A stretch of 64,000 nucleotides of DNA from Muribaculaceae bacterium (GCA_022510425.1 JAFLTO010000001.1:1-64000), one strand, 5' to 3'. Positions 44,618 through 56,037 are shown, numbered from the stretch's first letter. The notes: generated from the letters alone by a model not told the origin. Made by a program: numbers and translations.

Positions 44618-46387
44618 TTAATCCAATAGTACTTTCATTTCACAATTTTTGCAATCAAAGTCTAAACGAAATTTGCCTCCATCATATTTCAAATAAAGAG
44701 GGAATCTGACTTGTTCAGATTTCTTCTTTTCTTTTTTGCATATCCCAAGTTCACGGAGCAAACAATATCTTGTTGTCATCACGACATCTCCTTTATTAAG
44801 GTTTTGAGATATTTCAGCAGCTTTTTCTATTGTTTTCACCCCATGCTCTCTATAAAATTCTTCTGCCAAATGATTAGCTATGTTTTCTCTGTAATCAACA
44901 TGTTCGTTTGGGAAAACTACCTTTTTCTCATCTCTTCTATATTCGTAGGGATATGTGGATAAATTAGCCGTTTGAAGCAAATTTATCATTTTTCTCTTTA
45001 TAAGATTCAATTCAGAGATTCTATAAAAACGGTTTGTTTCTATTTTATTAACAAAATTTTTAATTCGATATATTGTATTTCCCAATTTATTAAATATCTC
45101 AAAATATTCCATGGGCTTTTGGGCCGGTTCAAATGGCAAATCAAATGGCAAGATCACTTGCACTCCCCTTTCATCTTTAACTTTAATCCTATTATTTTCT
45201 AAAGTGAGATCTAAATTAATCTTTCTGATAGCAGTTTCCCCTTTAATCATTTTATCCCATTTTATATCAGAAGTCCTATAAATTTCGGAACCTTTTGGAA
45301 TAATAACTTTTCTTGCAGGAATTATTTTGCCGTATTCAATTTTATTTACATTGACACCGTTAAAACAACCGTTTTTATCGTAAAAACCGATTCCGTCTCC
45401 ATTATTTAGATCACTTATTTTCCGTATGTGCTCACCTTGTGATTTAGGAGACAGTAAAGATGCTATTTTTATGGGTTTTCTATTCTCAAGAAAATAAGAC
45501 GTAAAGCCTCTGTTGAAACTTTTGTCAGCCTTGGGAGAAAATTTTAAACTTACCTCTCCAAAGGAACTTCTTATATATTTATCAGGTGTTTTTCTTACGA
45601 TCTTATTCAATTGAATATTGTAGAGAGAAGTGATATTTTTTATATATCCCACATCCTTAAGCCTCCCTTCTATTTTAAAAGAACTGACCCCGGCAGCTAC
45701 TAAATCCTCTAAATTATGATGGGCATTGAAATCTTTTAAGGATAATAAATATTTATTGTCAGAAATCTTTTTCTCGTTAGAATCAATCAAAGAATAGGGC
45801 AATCTACAAATTTGGGCACATTCTCCTCTGTTAGCACTTCTTCCTGTCAAGGCAAGACTGGCATGGCATTTTCCGGAATAACTTACACATAATGCCCCAT
45901 GAACAAATGTTTCAACTGGAACAGTTACTGATGAGGCTATTTCTTTTATTTCATTTAAAGTCAATTCTCGAGCAAGAACCAATTGAGAAAAACCCACATC
46001 TTGAAGAAATTTTGCTTTTTCCGGAGTTCGAATGTCACATTGTGTACTGGCATGCAAAGCAATTGGTGGAATTTTCATCCTTAAGATTCCCATATCCTGC
46101 ACAATTATTGCATCAACTCCAACAGTGTATAGGTCTTTTATTAAGGTTTCAACTTGCCGGATTTCATTCTCAAATATGATTGTATTGACAGTGGCATAGA
46201 CTTTAGCACGAAATTGATGGGCAAAATCCACAACTCTTTCAATATCTTCTATAGAATTGGATGCTGATTTCCTGGCACCATGCGAAGGTGGTCCAATGTA
46301 TACGGCATCGGCTCCGTGAAGAATGGCTTGGACGGCACTTTCTGCAGTTGATGCCGGAGAAAGTAATTCCAGTTTTTTTGGAATCAT
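44618..46387 (-). CDS. U32 family peptidase (RlhA/TrhP-like)
   Basis: Residues 1-330 form the U32 domain with [17 protein letters not shown], the signature [16 protein letters not shown] (near 165) and [17 protein letters not shown] (near 190). Conserved cysteines probably bind an iron-sulfur cluster. Related proteins hydroxylate tRNA or rRNA uridine or cytidine in E. coli. The long C-terminal extension (DUF3656-like, to residue 589) ends in [11 protein letters not shown]. The start overlaps the end of smpB by 4 bp, so the two are co-translated. Confidence 0.8.
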   Translation of the reverse strand: MIPKKLELLSPASTAESAVQAILHGADAVYIGPPSHGARKSASNSIEDIERVVDFAHQFRAKVYATVNTIIFENEIRQVETLIKDLYTVGVDAIIVQDMGILRMKIPPIALHASTQCDIRTPEKAKFLQDVGFSQLVLARELTLNEIKEIASSVTVPVETFVHGALCVSYSGKCHASLALTGRSANRGECAQICRLPYSLIDSNEKKISDNKYLLSLKDFNAHHNLEDLVAAGVSSFKIEGRLKDVGYIKNITSLYNIQLNKIVRKTPDKYIRSSFGEVSLKFSPKADKSFNRGFTSYFLENRKPIKIASLLSPKSQGEHIRKISDLNNGDGIGFYDKNGCFNGVNVNKIEYGKIIPARKVIIPKGSEIYRTSDIKWDKMIKGETAIRKINLDLTLENNRIKVKDERGVQVILPFDLPFEPAQKPMEYFEIFNKLGNTIYRIKNFVNKIETNRFYRISELNLIKRKMINLLQTANLSTYPYEYRRDEKKVVFPNEHVDYRENIANHLAEEFYREHGVKTIEKAAEISQNLNKGDVVMTTRYCLLRELGICKKEKKKSEQVRFPLYLKYDGGKFRLDFDCKNCEMKVLLD

Positions 46388-46836
46388 CGCTTCATTATTC
46401 TGTCAATATTCCTTTTATCTTCTCGTTCTTTAATACTCTGACGTTTATCGTATTGCTTCTTACCTCGTCCTATTCCTATAACAAGTTTAGCAAATCCTCT
46501 TTCATTAATAAATATTCTGATTGGCACTATGGTATACCCCGGTTCATCTGCAGCTTTTGCTATCTTGGATATTTCCTTTTTATTTAATAATAGTTTTCGG
46601 TCTCTCTTTACACTATGGTTATTGTAACTACCGTAGAAATATTCAGAAATATGCATGTTCTTAACCCATACCTCCCCGTTTTCAACCATGCAATATGAAT
46701 CAGCAAGGCTTGCTTTTCCATCACGGATTGATTTAATCTCAGTTCCGGTTAAAACCATTCCTGATGTAAACGTGTCCCCTATCTCATAATTAAAATGAGC
46801 CTTTTTGTTTTTTATATTTACCTGCTGAGCTTTCAT
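46384..46836 (-). CDS. smpB: SsrA-binding protein SmpB
   Basis: SmpB brings tmRNA to stalled ribosomes. The 150-aa protein shows [35 protein letters not shown] (near residue 33) and a lysine-rich helical tail. It is followed by the U32 gene (4-bp overlap) and preceded by the Yip1 gene by 16 bp on the same strand. Confidence 0.96.
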   Translation of the reverse strand: MKAQQVNIKNKKAHFNYEIGDTFTSGMVLTGTEIKSIRDGKASLADSYCMVENGEVWVKNMHISEYFYGSYNNHSVKRDRKLLLNKKEISKIAKAADEPGYTIVPIRIFINERGFAKLVIGIGRGKKQYDKRQSIKEREDKRNIDRIMKR

Positions 46837-46852
46837 AATCTTTTCTATTTTT

Positions 46853-47536
46853 TCAATAGGGTAATATTTCGTTCAATATCCAATCGATGAAGAGAGGCAC
46901 TCCTATTACAGAAGCTCCACTTATCACAAAAAATTTCATCTCATCCTTTGTCGGGAATTTGAAAAATCTTACTCCTTTAAACATAAGATACAAAGTCCAT
47001 ATCGGTAAAAATATTAAAATTGGCCAAAGCATGGGCAAAATGTTTGTGACTATTGAAAACATAGCCAATGTAGACATGGATATCAATAAATACTCTTTCC
47101 CAAATTTTTCCTCAAAAATCTTAAAGATATCTTTTGACAAAATCCAGCTCAATACCATCTGAACGCAAAAATATCCGAAAAAGAAAGCCACAAAAGCTAT
47201 CACTGCTTGTGTTATTACTTGCTGCAAACTTACGTTGACTGAATAAAAGAATTCCGCAAAATTACTTAAGGCAAGTAATGCTAAAAGGGGATAGAAACAT
47301 CCAGATTGTAAAGATTCCACACCGATTTGTGAACGGCGCAGGGACTTCCATCCTTGTACCGGATTGAACATTATTTTTAATAAATTTCCAAAAGGAGTTG
47401 ATTTCTTATTATTTTGTTCCTTTTCCTCAACCTCTTCTTGTCTTTCATGATCTTCATAGGCTGCAAAATTGAGGGGAGATTTTTCGGTCTCCTCTTCTTC
47501 TAACATATAATAATTATCATTGTCTTCTGCTGACAT
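46853..47536 (-). CDS. Yip1-domain membrane protein
   Basis: The 227-aa protein has an acidic cytoplasmic head (residues 1-45, [13 protein letters not shown]) and then about five membrane spans in residues 75-225. The segment [15 protein letters not shown] is typical of bacterial Yip1-domain proteins. Function is unknown. It heads the - strand cluster with smpB and the U32 peptidase. Confidence 0.7.
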   Translation of the reverse strand: MSAEDNDNYYMLEEEETEKSPLNFAAYEDHERQEEVEEKEQNNKKSTPFGNLLKIMFNPVQGWKSLRRSQIGVESLQSGCFYPLLALLALSNFAEFFYSVNVSLQQVITQAVIAFVAFFFGYFCVQMVLSWILSKDIFKIFEEKFGKEYLLISMSTLAMFSIVTNILPMLWPILIFLPIWTLYLMFKGVRFFKFPTKDEMKFFVISGASVIGVPLFIDWILNEILPY

Positions 47537-48070
47537 AGGATTAGGTGTTTTTATTTAAAAACTAACAAGTTATAATTGTTGAATAATTCCCTTTCAACCA
47601 TATGTTTCCATTCTTACAATAGTGCTCCTTATATTTCTTGGCCGGGATTTAATTTGGAATTCAAAATTAGTAAAAATATACCTTAATTTAAAATCTTCGA
47701 AAATCCACTTTTATCCTTAGAACCTAACTACACAAAAAAAATTGATTGCCTCCCGACAACCAATCTTCAATTAACCTTAAAATCTAATACCATGAAAAAC
47801 TCAATGCAAAATTAATAAATAATTTATAAAACTATGCTTTATAACATAAAAAATTTGCGTATTTAACTTTATTTAACAGAGAACGGTTATTTAACTGAAA
47901 AAATATAATCCTAATTACCTTCATATTATCCACGAATTTTTAATTAAAAAGATTTTAATCTTTCTATTTTTATGTTTTTCTTTTGTAGCGAAATTATTAA
48001 ATTTGCATTAGCTGATTTTGTTTCTCTATTGCATTAAGACAGAAAAAATTTAAATCTCACATACAATCTA
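47537..48070. other. Divergent intergenic region, possible leader peptide
   Basis: This 534-bp gap separates the Yip1 gene (-) from the tricorn-like gene (+). On the - strand GATTGGTTGTCGGGAGGCAATC (47737-47762 region) can form a small hairpin followed by eight Ts. On the + strand there is a short frame MKNSMQN from ATG 47791 behind the typical leader AACCTTAAAATCTAATACC. TAAATTTG at 47998-48005 is the best promoter for the downstream gene. I see no other gene. Confidence 0.4.
47998..48005 (+). promoter_or_regulatory. Promoter of the tricorn-like protease
   Basis: TAAATTTG matches the -7 element, 65 bp before the ATG. Confidence 0.6.
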
Positions 48071-51000
48071 ATGAAACTATTTCACTCAATATCCGTTGGA
48101 TTTTTTCTATTAACTAATATATTTACCTTTGCAGAATCTCCGAGATGGCTTGTGAAACCGGCTATTTCTCCCGATGGAAAGAATATAGCATTTTCCTATA
48201 AAGGAGAGATTTTCACAGTGCCCTCTTCAGGTGGCAATGCCTTTCAATTAACTTCCAACAAAGCATATGATTCTAATCCTGTATGGACACCTGACAGTAA
48301 AAGGATTGTCTTCCTAAGCGATCGTGAAGGATCAGATGATATATATATCACTTCAGCCAACGGAGGAACTCCAATACGACTCACAACCCACAGTGGGAAC
48401 GAAACTCCTCTGGCGTTTCTGAATGACTCAACCCTGCTTTTCAATGCATCTATACTTCCGGGAAAAGATTCTTCAAGAGCACCTTTCTTTACTCAAATTT
48501 ATTCTTTGAACGTAAATAAGCCCGGTAGCAGACCATTGCTTTATCTTTCACTTCCTGTGAATTCTATAAATGTAAATTCTAAGGGAGAGCTTATTTATCA
48601 AGACAGGAAAAGTTATGAAGACGTGTTTAGAAAACATGAAAGATCTTCAGGCACTTCAGATATTTGGACTTATTATAAAGGAGAATTCACTCAGTTAACC
48701 CATTTTAATGGCTCTGACCAATCACCGGTTTGGGGGAAGGGAGATACTTTCTATTACTTATCTGAGAAAGACGGTACGCTTAATGTTTTTGAATCACAAA
48801 TAGGCGATGAAACCGAACAACAACTTACTCATTTTGAAAAACATCCGGTGAGAAGCCTATCTGCTTCTAACAATGGTATTCTTGCATTTAGCTGGGATGG
48901 TGATATATACACTTTAAAAACCGGAAATCAACCGCAAAAAATAGATATTAACATCAATGCGGATCTTTATGACGGTGATCGTGTAAAAAAATATGTGAAC
49001 AATGGAGTTTCAAACATCGCAGTTTCGCCGGAAGGCAATGAAATTGCATTGGTGATAAGGGGCGACTTATATGTGACTAATTCGAAATATAAAACCACAA
49101 AAAGGATAACCGACTCTCCTTCTCAGGAAAGATCAGTTTCATTCTCTCCTGACGGAAGGTCTTTGGTTTTTGATAGTGATGTAGACGGCATTTGGCAACT
49201 TTATATTGCCAAGATTAAAAATGACAACGAAAAAGAATTTGCATATGCCACAGATATTGATATACAGCCCCTCTATTCTTGTGGAACATCAGCAATGCAA
49301 TCTTTATTCTCACCTGATGGAAAGAAAGTGGCTTTTTTGGAAAATCGGGGAGCAATTCGTGTCATAGACATAGACTCTAAAAAAGTAAATACAGCTCTTG
49401 ACGGAAAATATAACTATTCTTATTCCGATGGTGACATTGAATTCTCCTGGAGTCCGGATAGTGAATGGCTTTTAACTTCATATATGGGTCCCATGGGATG
49501 GAACAATATGGATATTGCTGCTGTGAGAGCTGATGGTAGTGAAGTGGTGGATCTAACTGAAAGCGGTTATAATGATTATCAACCTAAATGGGTATTAGAT
49601 GGTAAAGCAGTGGCATATGAAACCGCTAAATATGGGATGAAGGCTCATGGTTCATGGGGTAATCAAGACGATATCATGTTAATGGCTTTAGACGGAGACG
49701 CCTGGGATCAATTCAATTTCACAGAAGAAGAAACGGATATCTTTGAAAAAGAAAACCAAGAGAACGAAGATGAAAAGGATTCACAAAAAGTTCCTAATAA
49801 AAAAGCTTCAAAAACAAAGAAAGGGGAAAAAAAGGTAACAGAAGAGAAAAAAACAAATACCTTGGATTTTGCTAACCGAAGATACCGAACTAAAAGGTTA
49901 ACCGGCACCTCAGCCAACATAATTGACTTCTTTTTAGCCCCCAAGGGAGATCAACTTTATTACATAGCTCAAAGTCCAGACGGTGAATACAACCTCATGG
50001 TATCGAATCTTAAGAAAGGGGATACAGAGGTGTTAGTGCCCGGGACATTCGGAGGTATGGAAGTAGATAAAAAGGGAGAAAACCTTTTCCTTCTTTCTTT
50101 CGAGGGTATAAAAAAAGTGTCACTCCCTGACGGGGATGTAAAAATTGTGGAATTTGAGGCACCATATGACCGTCATCCTTCATTGGAACGTCTTTATATC
50201 TTCGATCATATGGCCAAACAAGTGGAAGATAAGTTCTACGACCCTAATCTTCATGGTGTAGATTGGAAATATTACACTGATCATTACCGTGAATTCTTAC
50301 CCTACATTTCTAATAATCGCGATTTTGCAAATCTTTTGAGTGAGACACTTGGAGAACTAAATGCTTCTCACACGGGAGGTCGGGCTTATGGACAAGGAGC
50401 TGAACTATCTACAGCCTCTTTGGGAGCATTCTTTGACGAGAACTATACCGATGAAGGTCTGAAAATTGCAGAGATTTTCCCACGAGGTCCTCTCGCCAAT
50501 AAAAGTGCTGGCGTAAAACCCGGGGATATAATTGTTTCTATAGATGGCGATGAAATCAAAAGTGGACAAGATTATTACCCTCTTTTGGAAGGTAAAGCCG
50601 GTAAAAAAGTGAGACTCGGAATTAAAACTTCTGAAGGGGAAAATAAATTTATTAGTGTTCGACCTCTTTCTTCGGGTCAACAATCAGCCATGGCATATCA
50701 AAGATGGGTGGAAAGAAATGAACAGATTGTAGATAGTGTGTCAGGTGGAAAGGTAGGTTATGTACATGTGCAAGGAATGGACACACAAAGTTTCCAAAAT
50801 GTCTACGACCGTCTTTTAGGGAAATATAGAAATTATGATGCGGTTGTGGTTGATACCCGTTTCAATGGAGGTGGTTGGCTACATAATGATCTCGCCATAC
50901 TGCTAAATGGGAAACAATATGTAACTTTCTCACCCAGAGGAGAAGAAATTGGAATCGAGCCTTTCTCCCAATGGACTAAACCGAGCGTAATGCTAGTGAA

Positions 51001-51304
51001 TGAAGCTAATTACAGTGATGCACATGGGTCACCCTACACTTATCAGACACTTGGAATCGGCGAAGTGGTGGGAGCTCCTGTTCCGGGAACCATGACTGCA
51101 GTTTGGTGGGAAAATCAGATTGATCCAAACATTGTATTCGGAATCCCTCAAGTGACAAATATGGCAAATAATGGCACTATATTGGAAAATACACAACTGA
51201 ATCCCAACGTTATCATATATAATGAGCCGGCAGAAGTTGAATCGGGCAAGGATGCCCAACTTGAAGGAGCTGTGAAAATTCTTCTTGAAAAGATTAACAA
51301 TTGA
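48071..51304 (+). CDS. Tricorn-like S41 protease with beta-propellers
   Basis: The 1077-aa protein has a signal peptide (first 22 residues), two WD/PD40 propeller regions (residues 25-300 and 300-550; repeats such as SPDGKNIAFSY, TPDSKRIVFLSDREG, SPDGRSLVFDSD), a PDZ domain (GVKPGDIIVSIDGDEI near 820) and a C-terminal S41 domain. The nucleophile serine lies in NEANYSDAHGSP (near 980), after VVDTRFNGGGW. Between the propellers and the C1 domain lies a Lys/Glu-rich insert (560-600). It should trim peptides in the periplasm. It stands alone. Confidence 0.88.
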   Translation: MKLFHSISVGFFLLTNIFTFAESPRWLVKPAISPDGKNIAFSYKGEIFTVPSSGGNAFQLTSNKAYDSNPVWTPDSKRIVFLSDREGSDDIYITSANGGTPIRLTTHSGNETPLAFLNDSTLLFNASILPGKDSSRAPFFTQIYSLNVNKPGSRPLLYLSLPVNSINVNSKGELIYQDRKSYEDVFRKHERSSGTSDIWTYYKGEFTQLTHFNGSDQSPVWGKGDTFYYLSEKDGTLNVFESQIGDETEQQLTHFEKHPVRSLSASNNGILAFSWDGDIYTLKTGNQPQKIDININADLYDGDRVKKYVNNGVSNIAVSPEGNEIALVIRGDLYVTNSKYKTTKRITDSPSQERSVSFSPDGRSLVFDSDVDGIWQLYIAKIKNDNEKEFAYATDIDIQPLYSCGTSAMQSLFSPDGKKVAFLENRGAIRVIDIDSKKVNTALDGKYNYSYSDGDIEFSWSPDSEWLLTSYMGPMGWNNMDIAAVRADGSEVVDLTESGYNDYQPKWVLDGKAVAYETAKYGMKAHGSWGNQDDIMLMALDGDAWDQFNFTEEETDIFEKENQENEDEKDSQKVPNKKASKTKKGEKKVTEEKKTNTLDFANRRYRTKRLTGTSANIIDFFLAPKGDQLYYIAQSPDGEYNLMVSNLKKGDTEVLVPGTFGGMEVDKKGENLFLLSFEGIKKVSLPDGDVKIVEFEAPYDRHPSLERLYIFDHMAKQVEDKFYDPNLHGVDWKYYTDHYREFLPYISNNRDFANLLSETLGELNASHTGGRAYGQGAELSTASLGAFFDENYTDEGLKIAEIFPRGPLANKSAGVKPGDIIVSIDGDEIKSGQDYYPLLEGKAGKKVRLGIKTSEGENKFISVRPLSSGQQSAMAYQRWVERNEQIVDSVSGGKVGYVHVQGMDTQSFQNVYDRLLGKYRNYDAVVVDTRFNGGGWLHNDLAILLNGKQYVTFSPRGEEIGIEPFSQWTKPSVMLVNEANYSDAHGSPYTYQTLGIGEVVGAPVPGTMTAVWWENQIDPNIVFGIPQVTNMANNGTILENTQLNPNVIIYNEPAEVESGKDAQLEGAVKILLEKINN

Positions 51305-51340
51305 TAATTTTAATTCCTAATTAGGTCTTTATATTTTCCA

Positions 51341-54300
51341 ATGAATTTTACTCATCTACATGTACATTCCCAATATAGTTTGCTTGACGGAAAGGCTTCG
51401 ATAAATGAACTTGTGGACAAAGCCATAACCGACGGCATGAAGGGACTTGCACTTACCGATCACGGAAACATGTTCGGAATCAAGGAATTCTTCAATTATG
51501 TCAAGAAGAAGAATTCAGGGAAAACTCCTGAGGAAAAATTCAAACCTATACTAGGGTGTGAGATGTATGTGGCAAAAGACAAGATGACCGAAAGAAAAGA
51601 TAAAAATGATAACGGTTATCATCTCATAGTGCTTGCAAAAAACGAGAAAGGCTATCACAATCTTATCAAACTTGTCAGCAAAGCTTGGACTGATGGTTTT
51701 TATTACCATCCACGAACCGATCGTTATGAACTTGAAAAACATAAAGATGGACTGATAATTTGTTCGGCTTGTCTTGGCGGAGAGATACCTCAGCTGATAA
51801 TGCAGGGAGACAGGACAGGTGCCGAGGAACGAGTGAAATGGTTTAAAGACACATTTGGAGAGGATTTTTATCTGGAGCTTCAACGTCATGAAACATTTAA
51901 AGAAAATTCCAACCGTGACGTTTTTCCTGAACAACAAAAGGTTAATGCGGTTCTTCTTGAATTCGCAAAAAAATATAATATTAAAGTGATTGCCACCAAC
52001 GATGTGCATTTCACTTATGAAGATGATGCAGAGGCTCATGATAGGCTGATATGTGTATCTACCCAAAAGAAATTCAATGAGGCAAGAATGCATTATACTA
52101 AGCAGGAATGGCTAAAGTCTCCTAAAGAGATGGAAGAAATTTTTACCGATATTCCTGAAGCAATCAGCAATACACAGGAGATTCTTGACAAAGTTGAATT
52201 CTATTCGATCGATCATGGTCCCATTATGCCTGAATTTGATATTCCCGTTGAATTTGGCACTGAGGAAGATTATCGAAAGCAATTCACAGAAGAAGATCTG
52301 TTCAATGAATTCACCAGGGATGAAAACGGTAATGTTGTACTTTCTCAGGAAGATGCTGATAAGAAAATCAAGACATTGGGGGGATACGACAAGCTTTACC
52401 GTATCAAGTTGGAAGCGGATTATCTTGCAAAATTGACTTGGGAAGGAGCTAAAAGACTTTATGGTGACCCGGTGCCTGAAGATGTGAAAGAAAGAGTACG
52501 TTTTGAACTTCACATTATGAAAACAATGGGTTTCCCCGGTTATTTTCTTATCGTTCAAGATTTCATTAATGTTGCAAGGAAGGAACTTGGAGTTAGCGTT
52601 GGTCCGGGTCGTGGTTCCGCTGCCGGAAGTGCAGCGGCCTATTGTTTGGGAATAACCCAGATCGACCCTATAAAATATGACCTGCTATTTGAAAGGTTCC
52701 TTAATCCCGACCGTATATCTTTGCCTGATATCGATGTTGACTTCGACGACGACGGGCGTTATGCTGTGCTTGATTATGTAACAAAAAAATACGGAGCCGA
52801 GAAGGTAGCTCATATTATCACTTACCAAACAATGGCTACAAAAATGGCCATTAAAGACGTTGCAAAAGTTCTCGACCTTCCTCTTCCGGAATCAAATAGG
52901 CTTGCACGATTAGTGCCCGACCGTTTGCCCGAAGTAAATGGTAAAGCCACTAAAGTAAATTTTAAAAATTGTCTCGCCTACTGTAAGGATTTTGAAAAAG
53001 AAACCAGAAATGAAAATCCTATAGTTAGGGAGGTGATGAAATACGCCCAGCAGTTGGAAGGTAATGTAAGAGGAACCGGTATCCATGCTTGTGGGGTTAT
53101 AATTGGAAGAGATGACATCACTGACTGGGTGCCCATCTCCATGGCTACAGATGCCGATGGATCTAAGGTAATTTCAACTCAATATGAAGGTAGTGTGATT
53201 GAAGAAACGGGTCTCATAAAGATGGATTTCTTGGGCCTTAAAACTCTTTCCATTATAAAAGAAGCCTTGGCAAATATTAAACGCACTCATGGATTTGATC
53301 TTGACATTGAGAACATACCACTCGATGATCCTGAAACATTCAAGTTATATTGTGAAGGGAAAACCACTTCTACATTTCAATTCGAATCAGTAGGTATGCA
53401 ATCTTCCCTAAGGGAATTGAACCCATCAAAATTCGAAGATTTGATAGCCATGAATGCCCTCTATCGTCCGGGTCCTATGGATTATATCCCTTCGTTTGTG
53501 AGAAGAAAACATGGAGAGGAACCTATCACATATGATATTCCTATCATGGAGAAATATCTGCATGAAACCTATGGAATCACAGTTTATCAGGAACAGGTGA
53601 TGCTTTTATCACGACTTCTTGCCAATTTTACTCGAGGAGAGAGTGATATGCTCCGAAAGGCAATGGGTAAAAAGCAGATCGACAAGATGCTTTTGCTCAA
53701 AGAAAAATTCATGAGCGAAGGTCAGAAAAACGGTCATCAAGCTGAAGTGTTGGAAAAAATCTGGGGAGATTGGGAGAAATTCGCATCTTATGCATTCAAT
53801 AAAAGCCATGCTACTTGCTATACATGGGTAGCATATCAGACAGCCTATTTAAAAGCCCACTATCCTGCAGAATATATGGCCGGTGTTTTGAGTAGAAACT
53901 TAGGGTCAGGCGACAAGCTCAAAAAAATTATGGATGAATGCATAAGAATGGGTATCAATGTAAAAGGACCTGACGTTAATGAATCTGATGTAAAATTTAG
54001 TGTTAATAAGAAAGGGGAAATACGATTTGGTCTCGGTGCGATAAAAGGTGTAGGTGTTAATGCCGTGTCAGCTATTATCAAAGAAAGAGAAAACGGGCCA
54101 TTCAATGATATTTATGATTTTGTGGAAAGAATTAATCTGAGCAGTTGCAATAGAGGTGCCATAGAGAATTTGGCAATTGCGGGGGCTTTTGATTCTATGG
54201 GATATGCACGCGAAGCTTTCGTAGAACCCGTCTATGACTCCACTTTTACAGATGTTTTGGTGAAATATGGCCAGACAATTCAAAATGATAAGAATTCCCT

Positions 54301-55015
54301 TAATACTTCTCTTTTTGGAGACTTAGAACCAATTGATACCCCGAAACCGGAGTTTCCGACGGTGGCTCCATGGAATCGTCTTAAACTTTTAGAAGAGGAA
54401 AAGAAACTTGTCACAATTTATCTGTCTGCCCATCCCTTGGATCCTTATTATATGGAGGTTACTTATGGGTGTTCGTGTAAATGTGGAGAATTTGACGAAC
54501 TAAAAGAGGCCGGGAATGTTTATACTTTAGGTGGTGTGGTTACCGCTGTAGATATGGGTACAAATCAAAAAGGGAATCCTTGGATGAGCTTTACACTCGA
54601 AGATTTTTCTGGTAACTATACATTCAAAGTTTTTGGAAGGGACGTTGCCAATGTGAAAAACCGGGTTCAACCCAATGATTTCATAAGGGTGAAAGCAAGA
54701 GTGAGCGAAAGCACATATAGAGCCGGTTTCTTGGATATAAGAATTGAAGATATCCAATATTTGCAGGATTTGTCTGCAACCACAGCCAACGCAGTGAGGA
54801 TATATCTTGATAGAAATTTCAGCCAAACTGAATTTTATGATCAACTCATGGAATTCAAAGCCTCTGAGCGACCCGGAGATCTTTACCTAAAAATATATGA
54901 CAAAGAGCGAAATCAAATTATTAACATCCATTCACGTCAAAAATTTCCAATCTCGAAAGATTTAGTCGAGTTCTTGGACGATTGGGGTGTTAAATATGAG
55001 GTGTTGAGTAATTAA
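51341..55015 (+). CDS. dnaE: DNA polymerase III alpha subunit
   Basis: The replicative polymerase. The 1224-aa protein has an N-terminal PHP domain (FTHLHVHSQYSLLDGK, LTDHGNMFG), the catalytic C-family core with the acidic DIDVDFDDDGR (near residue 464, two metal-binding aspartates) and GPGRGSAAGS, helix-hairpin-helix segments (ALIAMNALYRPGPMDY, FGLGAIKGVG), and a C-terminal OB fold (GGVVTAVDMGTNQKGNPWMSFTLED). It shows no sign of splitting. trxA lies 67 bp downstream. Confidence 0.97.
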   Translation: MNFTHLHVHSQYSLLDGKASINELVDKAITDGMKGLALTDHGNMFGIKEFFNYVKKKNSGKTPEEKFKPILGCEMYVAKDKMTERKDKNDNGYHLIVLAKNEKGYHNLIKLVSKAWTDGFYYHPRTDRYELEKHKDGLIICSACLGGEIPQLIMQGDRTGAEERVKWFKDTFGEDFYLELQRHETFKENSNRDVFPEQQKVNAVLLEFAKKYNIKVIATNDVHFTYEDDAEAHDRLICVSTQKKFNEARMHYTKQEWLKSPKEMEEIFTDIPEAISNTQEILDKVEFYSIDHGPIMPEFDIPVEFGTEEDYRKQFTEEDLFNEFTRDENGNVVLSQEDADKKIKTLGGYDKLYRIKLEADYLAKLTWEGAKRLYGDPVPEDVKERVRFELHIMKTMGFPGYFLIVQDFINVARKELGVSVGPGRGSAAGSAAAYCLGITQIDPIKYDLLFERFLNPDRISLPDIDVDFDDDGRYAVLDYVTKKYGAEKVAHIITYQTMATKMAIKDVAKVLDLPLPESNRLARLVPDRLPEVNGKATKVNFKNCLAYCKDFEKETRNENPIVREVMKYAQQLEGNVRGTGIHACGVIIGRDDITDWVPISMATDADGSKVISTQYEGSVIEETGLIKMDFLGLKTLSIIKEALANIKRTHGFDLDIENIPLDDPETFKLYCEGKTTSTFQFESVGMQSSLRELNPSKFEDLIAMNALYRPGPMDYIPSFVRRKHGEEPITYDIPIMEKYLHETYGITVYQEQVMLLSRLLANFTRGESDMLRKAMGKKQIDKMLLLKEKFMSEGQKNGHQAEVLEKIWGDWEKFASYAFNKSHATCYTWVAYQTAYLKAHYPAEYMAGVLSRNLGSGDKLKKIMDECIRMGINVKGPDVNESDVKFSVNKKGEIRFGLGAIKGVGVNAVSAIIKERENGPFNDIYDFVERINLSSCNRGAIENLAIAGAFDSMGYAREAFVEPVYDSTFTDVLVKYGQTIQNDKNSLNTSLFGDLEPIDTPKPEFPTVAPWNRLKLLEEEKKLVTIYLSAHPLDPYYMEVTYGCSCKCGEFDELKEAGNVYTLGGVVTAVDMGTNQKGNPWMSFTLEDFSGNYTFKVFGRDVANVKNRVQPNDFIRVKARVSESTYRAGFLDIRIEDIQYLQDLSATTANAVRIYLDRNFSQTEFYDQLMEFKASERPGDLYLKIYDKERNQIINIHSRQKFPISKDLVEFLDDWGVKYEVLSN

Positions 55016-55081
55016 GATACCTGAGTTTGGAAAATATTATCACAATATAAACTAAATATTATAAACCATAAATTAAAAACC

Positions 55082-55399
55082 ATGGCACAACAATTCACAG
55101 ATCAAACTGCCCGCGAAGCCATAGAATCGGGTAAAATCGTTGTAATCGACTTTTGGGCAACCTGGTGTGGCCCTTGTATCAAGCTTGGTCCCATAGTGGA
55201 AGAGCTCGCTGAAAAATACCCCGATATTACAGTGGGCAAACTCAACATCGACGATAATGATGAAATAGCAAGCGAACAAAGAGTTCGTAATATCCCGACA
55301 GTGCTTTTCTTCAAGAATGGTGAACTAAAAGAACGTAGCGTAGGTTTAGTGAGCCTCCAGGTACTTGAAGATAAACTTAATCAAGTTATTGCGGAATAA
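55082..55399 (+). CDS. trxA: Thioredoxin
   Basis: A 105-aa single-domain thioredoxin. The active site WCGPC is in IDFWATWCGPCIKLGP (near residue 32), cis-proline in RNIPTVLFF. It reduces protein disulfides in the cytoplasm. It is convergent with the NlpC/P60 gene, whose stop lies at 55400, the next base. Confidence 0.96.
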   Translation: MAQQFTDQTAREAIESGKIVVIDFWATWCGPCIKLGPIVEELAEKYPDITVGKLNIDDNDEIASEQRVRNIPTVLFFKNGELKERSVGLVSLQVLEDKLNQVIAE

Positions 55400-55957
55400 T
55401 TATTTCATCCCGGGAACTCGTCCGTATTTTATAAAAGCTTTTTGATAATAAGGGGTGGTCATTTCAGAAAGGATCACCCCTTTGCTTGCAGAGGCATGTA
55501 CAAACTTACAGCCATCTATCATCACTCCAACATGTGAAATTTGCTTTTTATCTTTTCCAGTGGCAAAAAAAACCAGATCTCCGGGCTTAATTTCTTTTTC
55601 TTTTAATTTCTCGCAGAAATCAGCTTGTTGAGCAGAATTTCTTGGAAGTTTGATTTCAGCTATATCTCTATAAAGCACAAGCACCATTCCTGAACAATCC
55701 GTTGCAATCCCTTTCTCGCTGTGACCGTATTTGTAGGGTGTACCAACCCATGTAAGGGATTCTTCCACTATTTTTTCTCGCGTTTCGTTATGTTTTCTTT
55801 TCTTCTGCCCTCTAACTTCAACTTGTTCTCCAATATAAGCAGAATCATTATCTGTAGTCTTATTTTTATGACTTTTGCATGAAAATATTCCCAATGTCAA
55901 AAACAGTGAGAACAGATACATTAAAAGTTTATTTAATAATTTTGGTATCGATTTCAA
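55400..55957 (-). CDS. NlpC/P60 lipoprotein
   Basis: A signal with lipobox (LGIFSC near residue 27) leads to a 125-residue NlpC/P60 domain. The catalytic cysteine is in ATDCSGMVLVLY (near 87), the histidine in KQISHVGVMID (near 138). It likely cleaves peptide stems of peptidoglycan from the cell envelope side. Convergent with trxA, with no space between their stops. Confidence 0.85.
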   Translation of the reverse strand: MKSIPKLLNKLLMYLFSLFLTLGIFSCKSHKNKTTDNDSAYIGEQVEVRGQKKRKHNETREKIVEESLTWVGTPYKYGHSEKGIATDCSGMVLVLYRDIAEIKLPRNSAQQADFCEKLKEKEIKPGDLVFFATGKDKKQISHVGVMIDGCKFVHASASKGVILSEMTTPYYQKAFIKYGRVPGMK

Positions 55958-56037
55958 TTTTACTATTATTAGGACTTACAAAATTAATACTTTTATTTTA
56001 TGGTTCAAAAATTGTAGATAGTTGAATAAAGTCTTGG

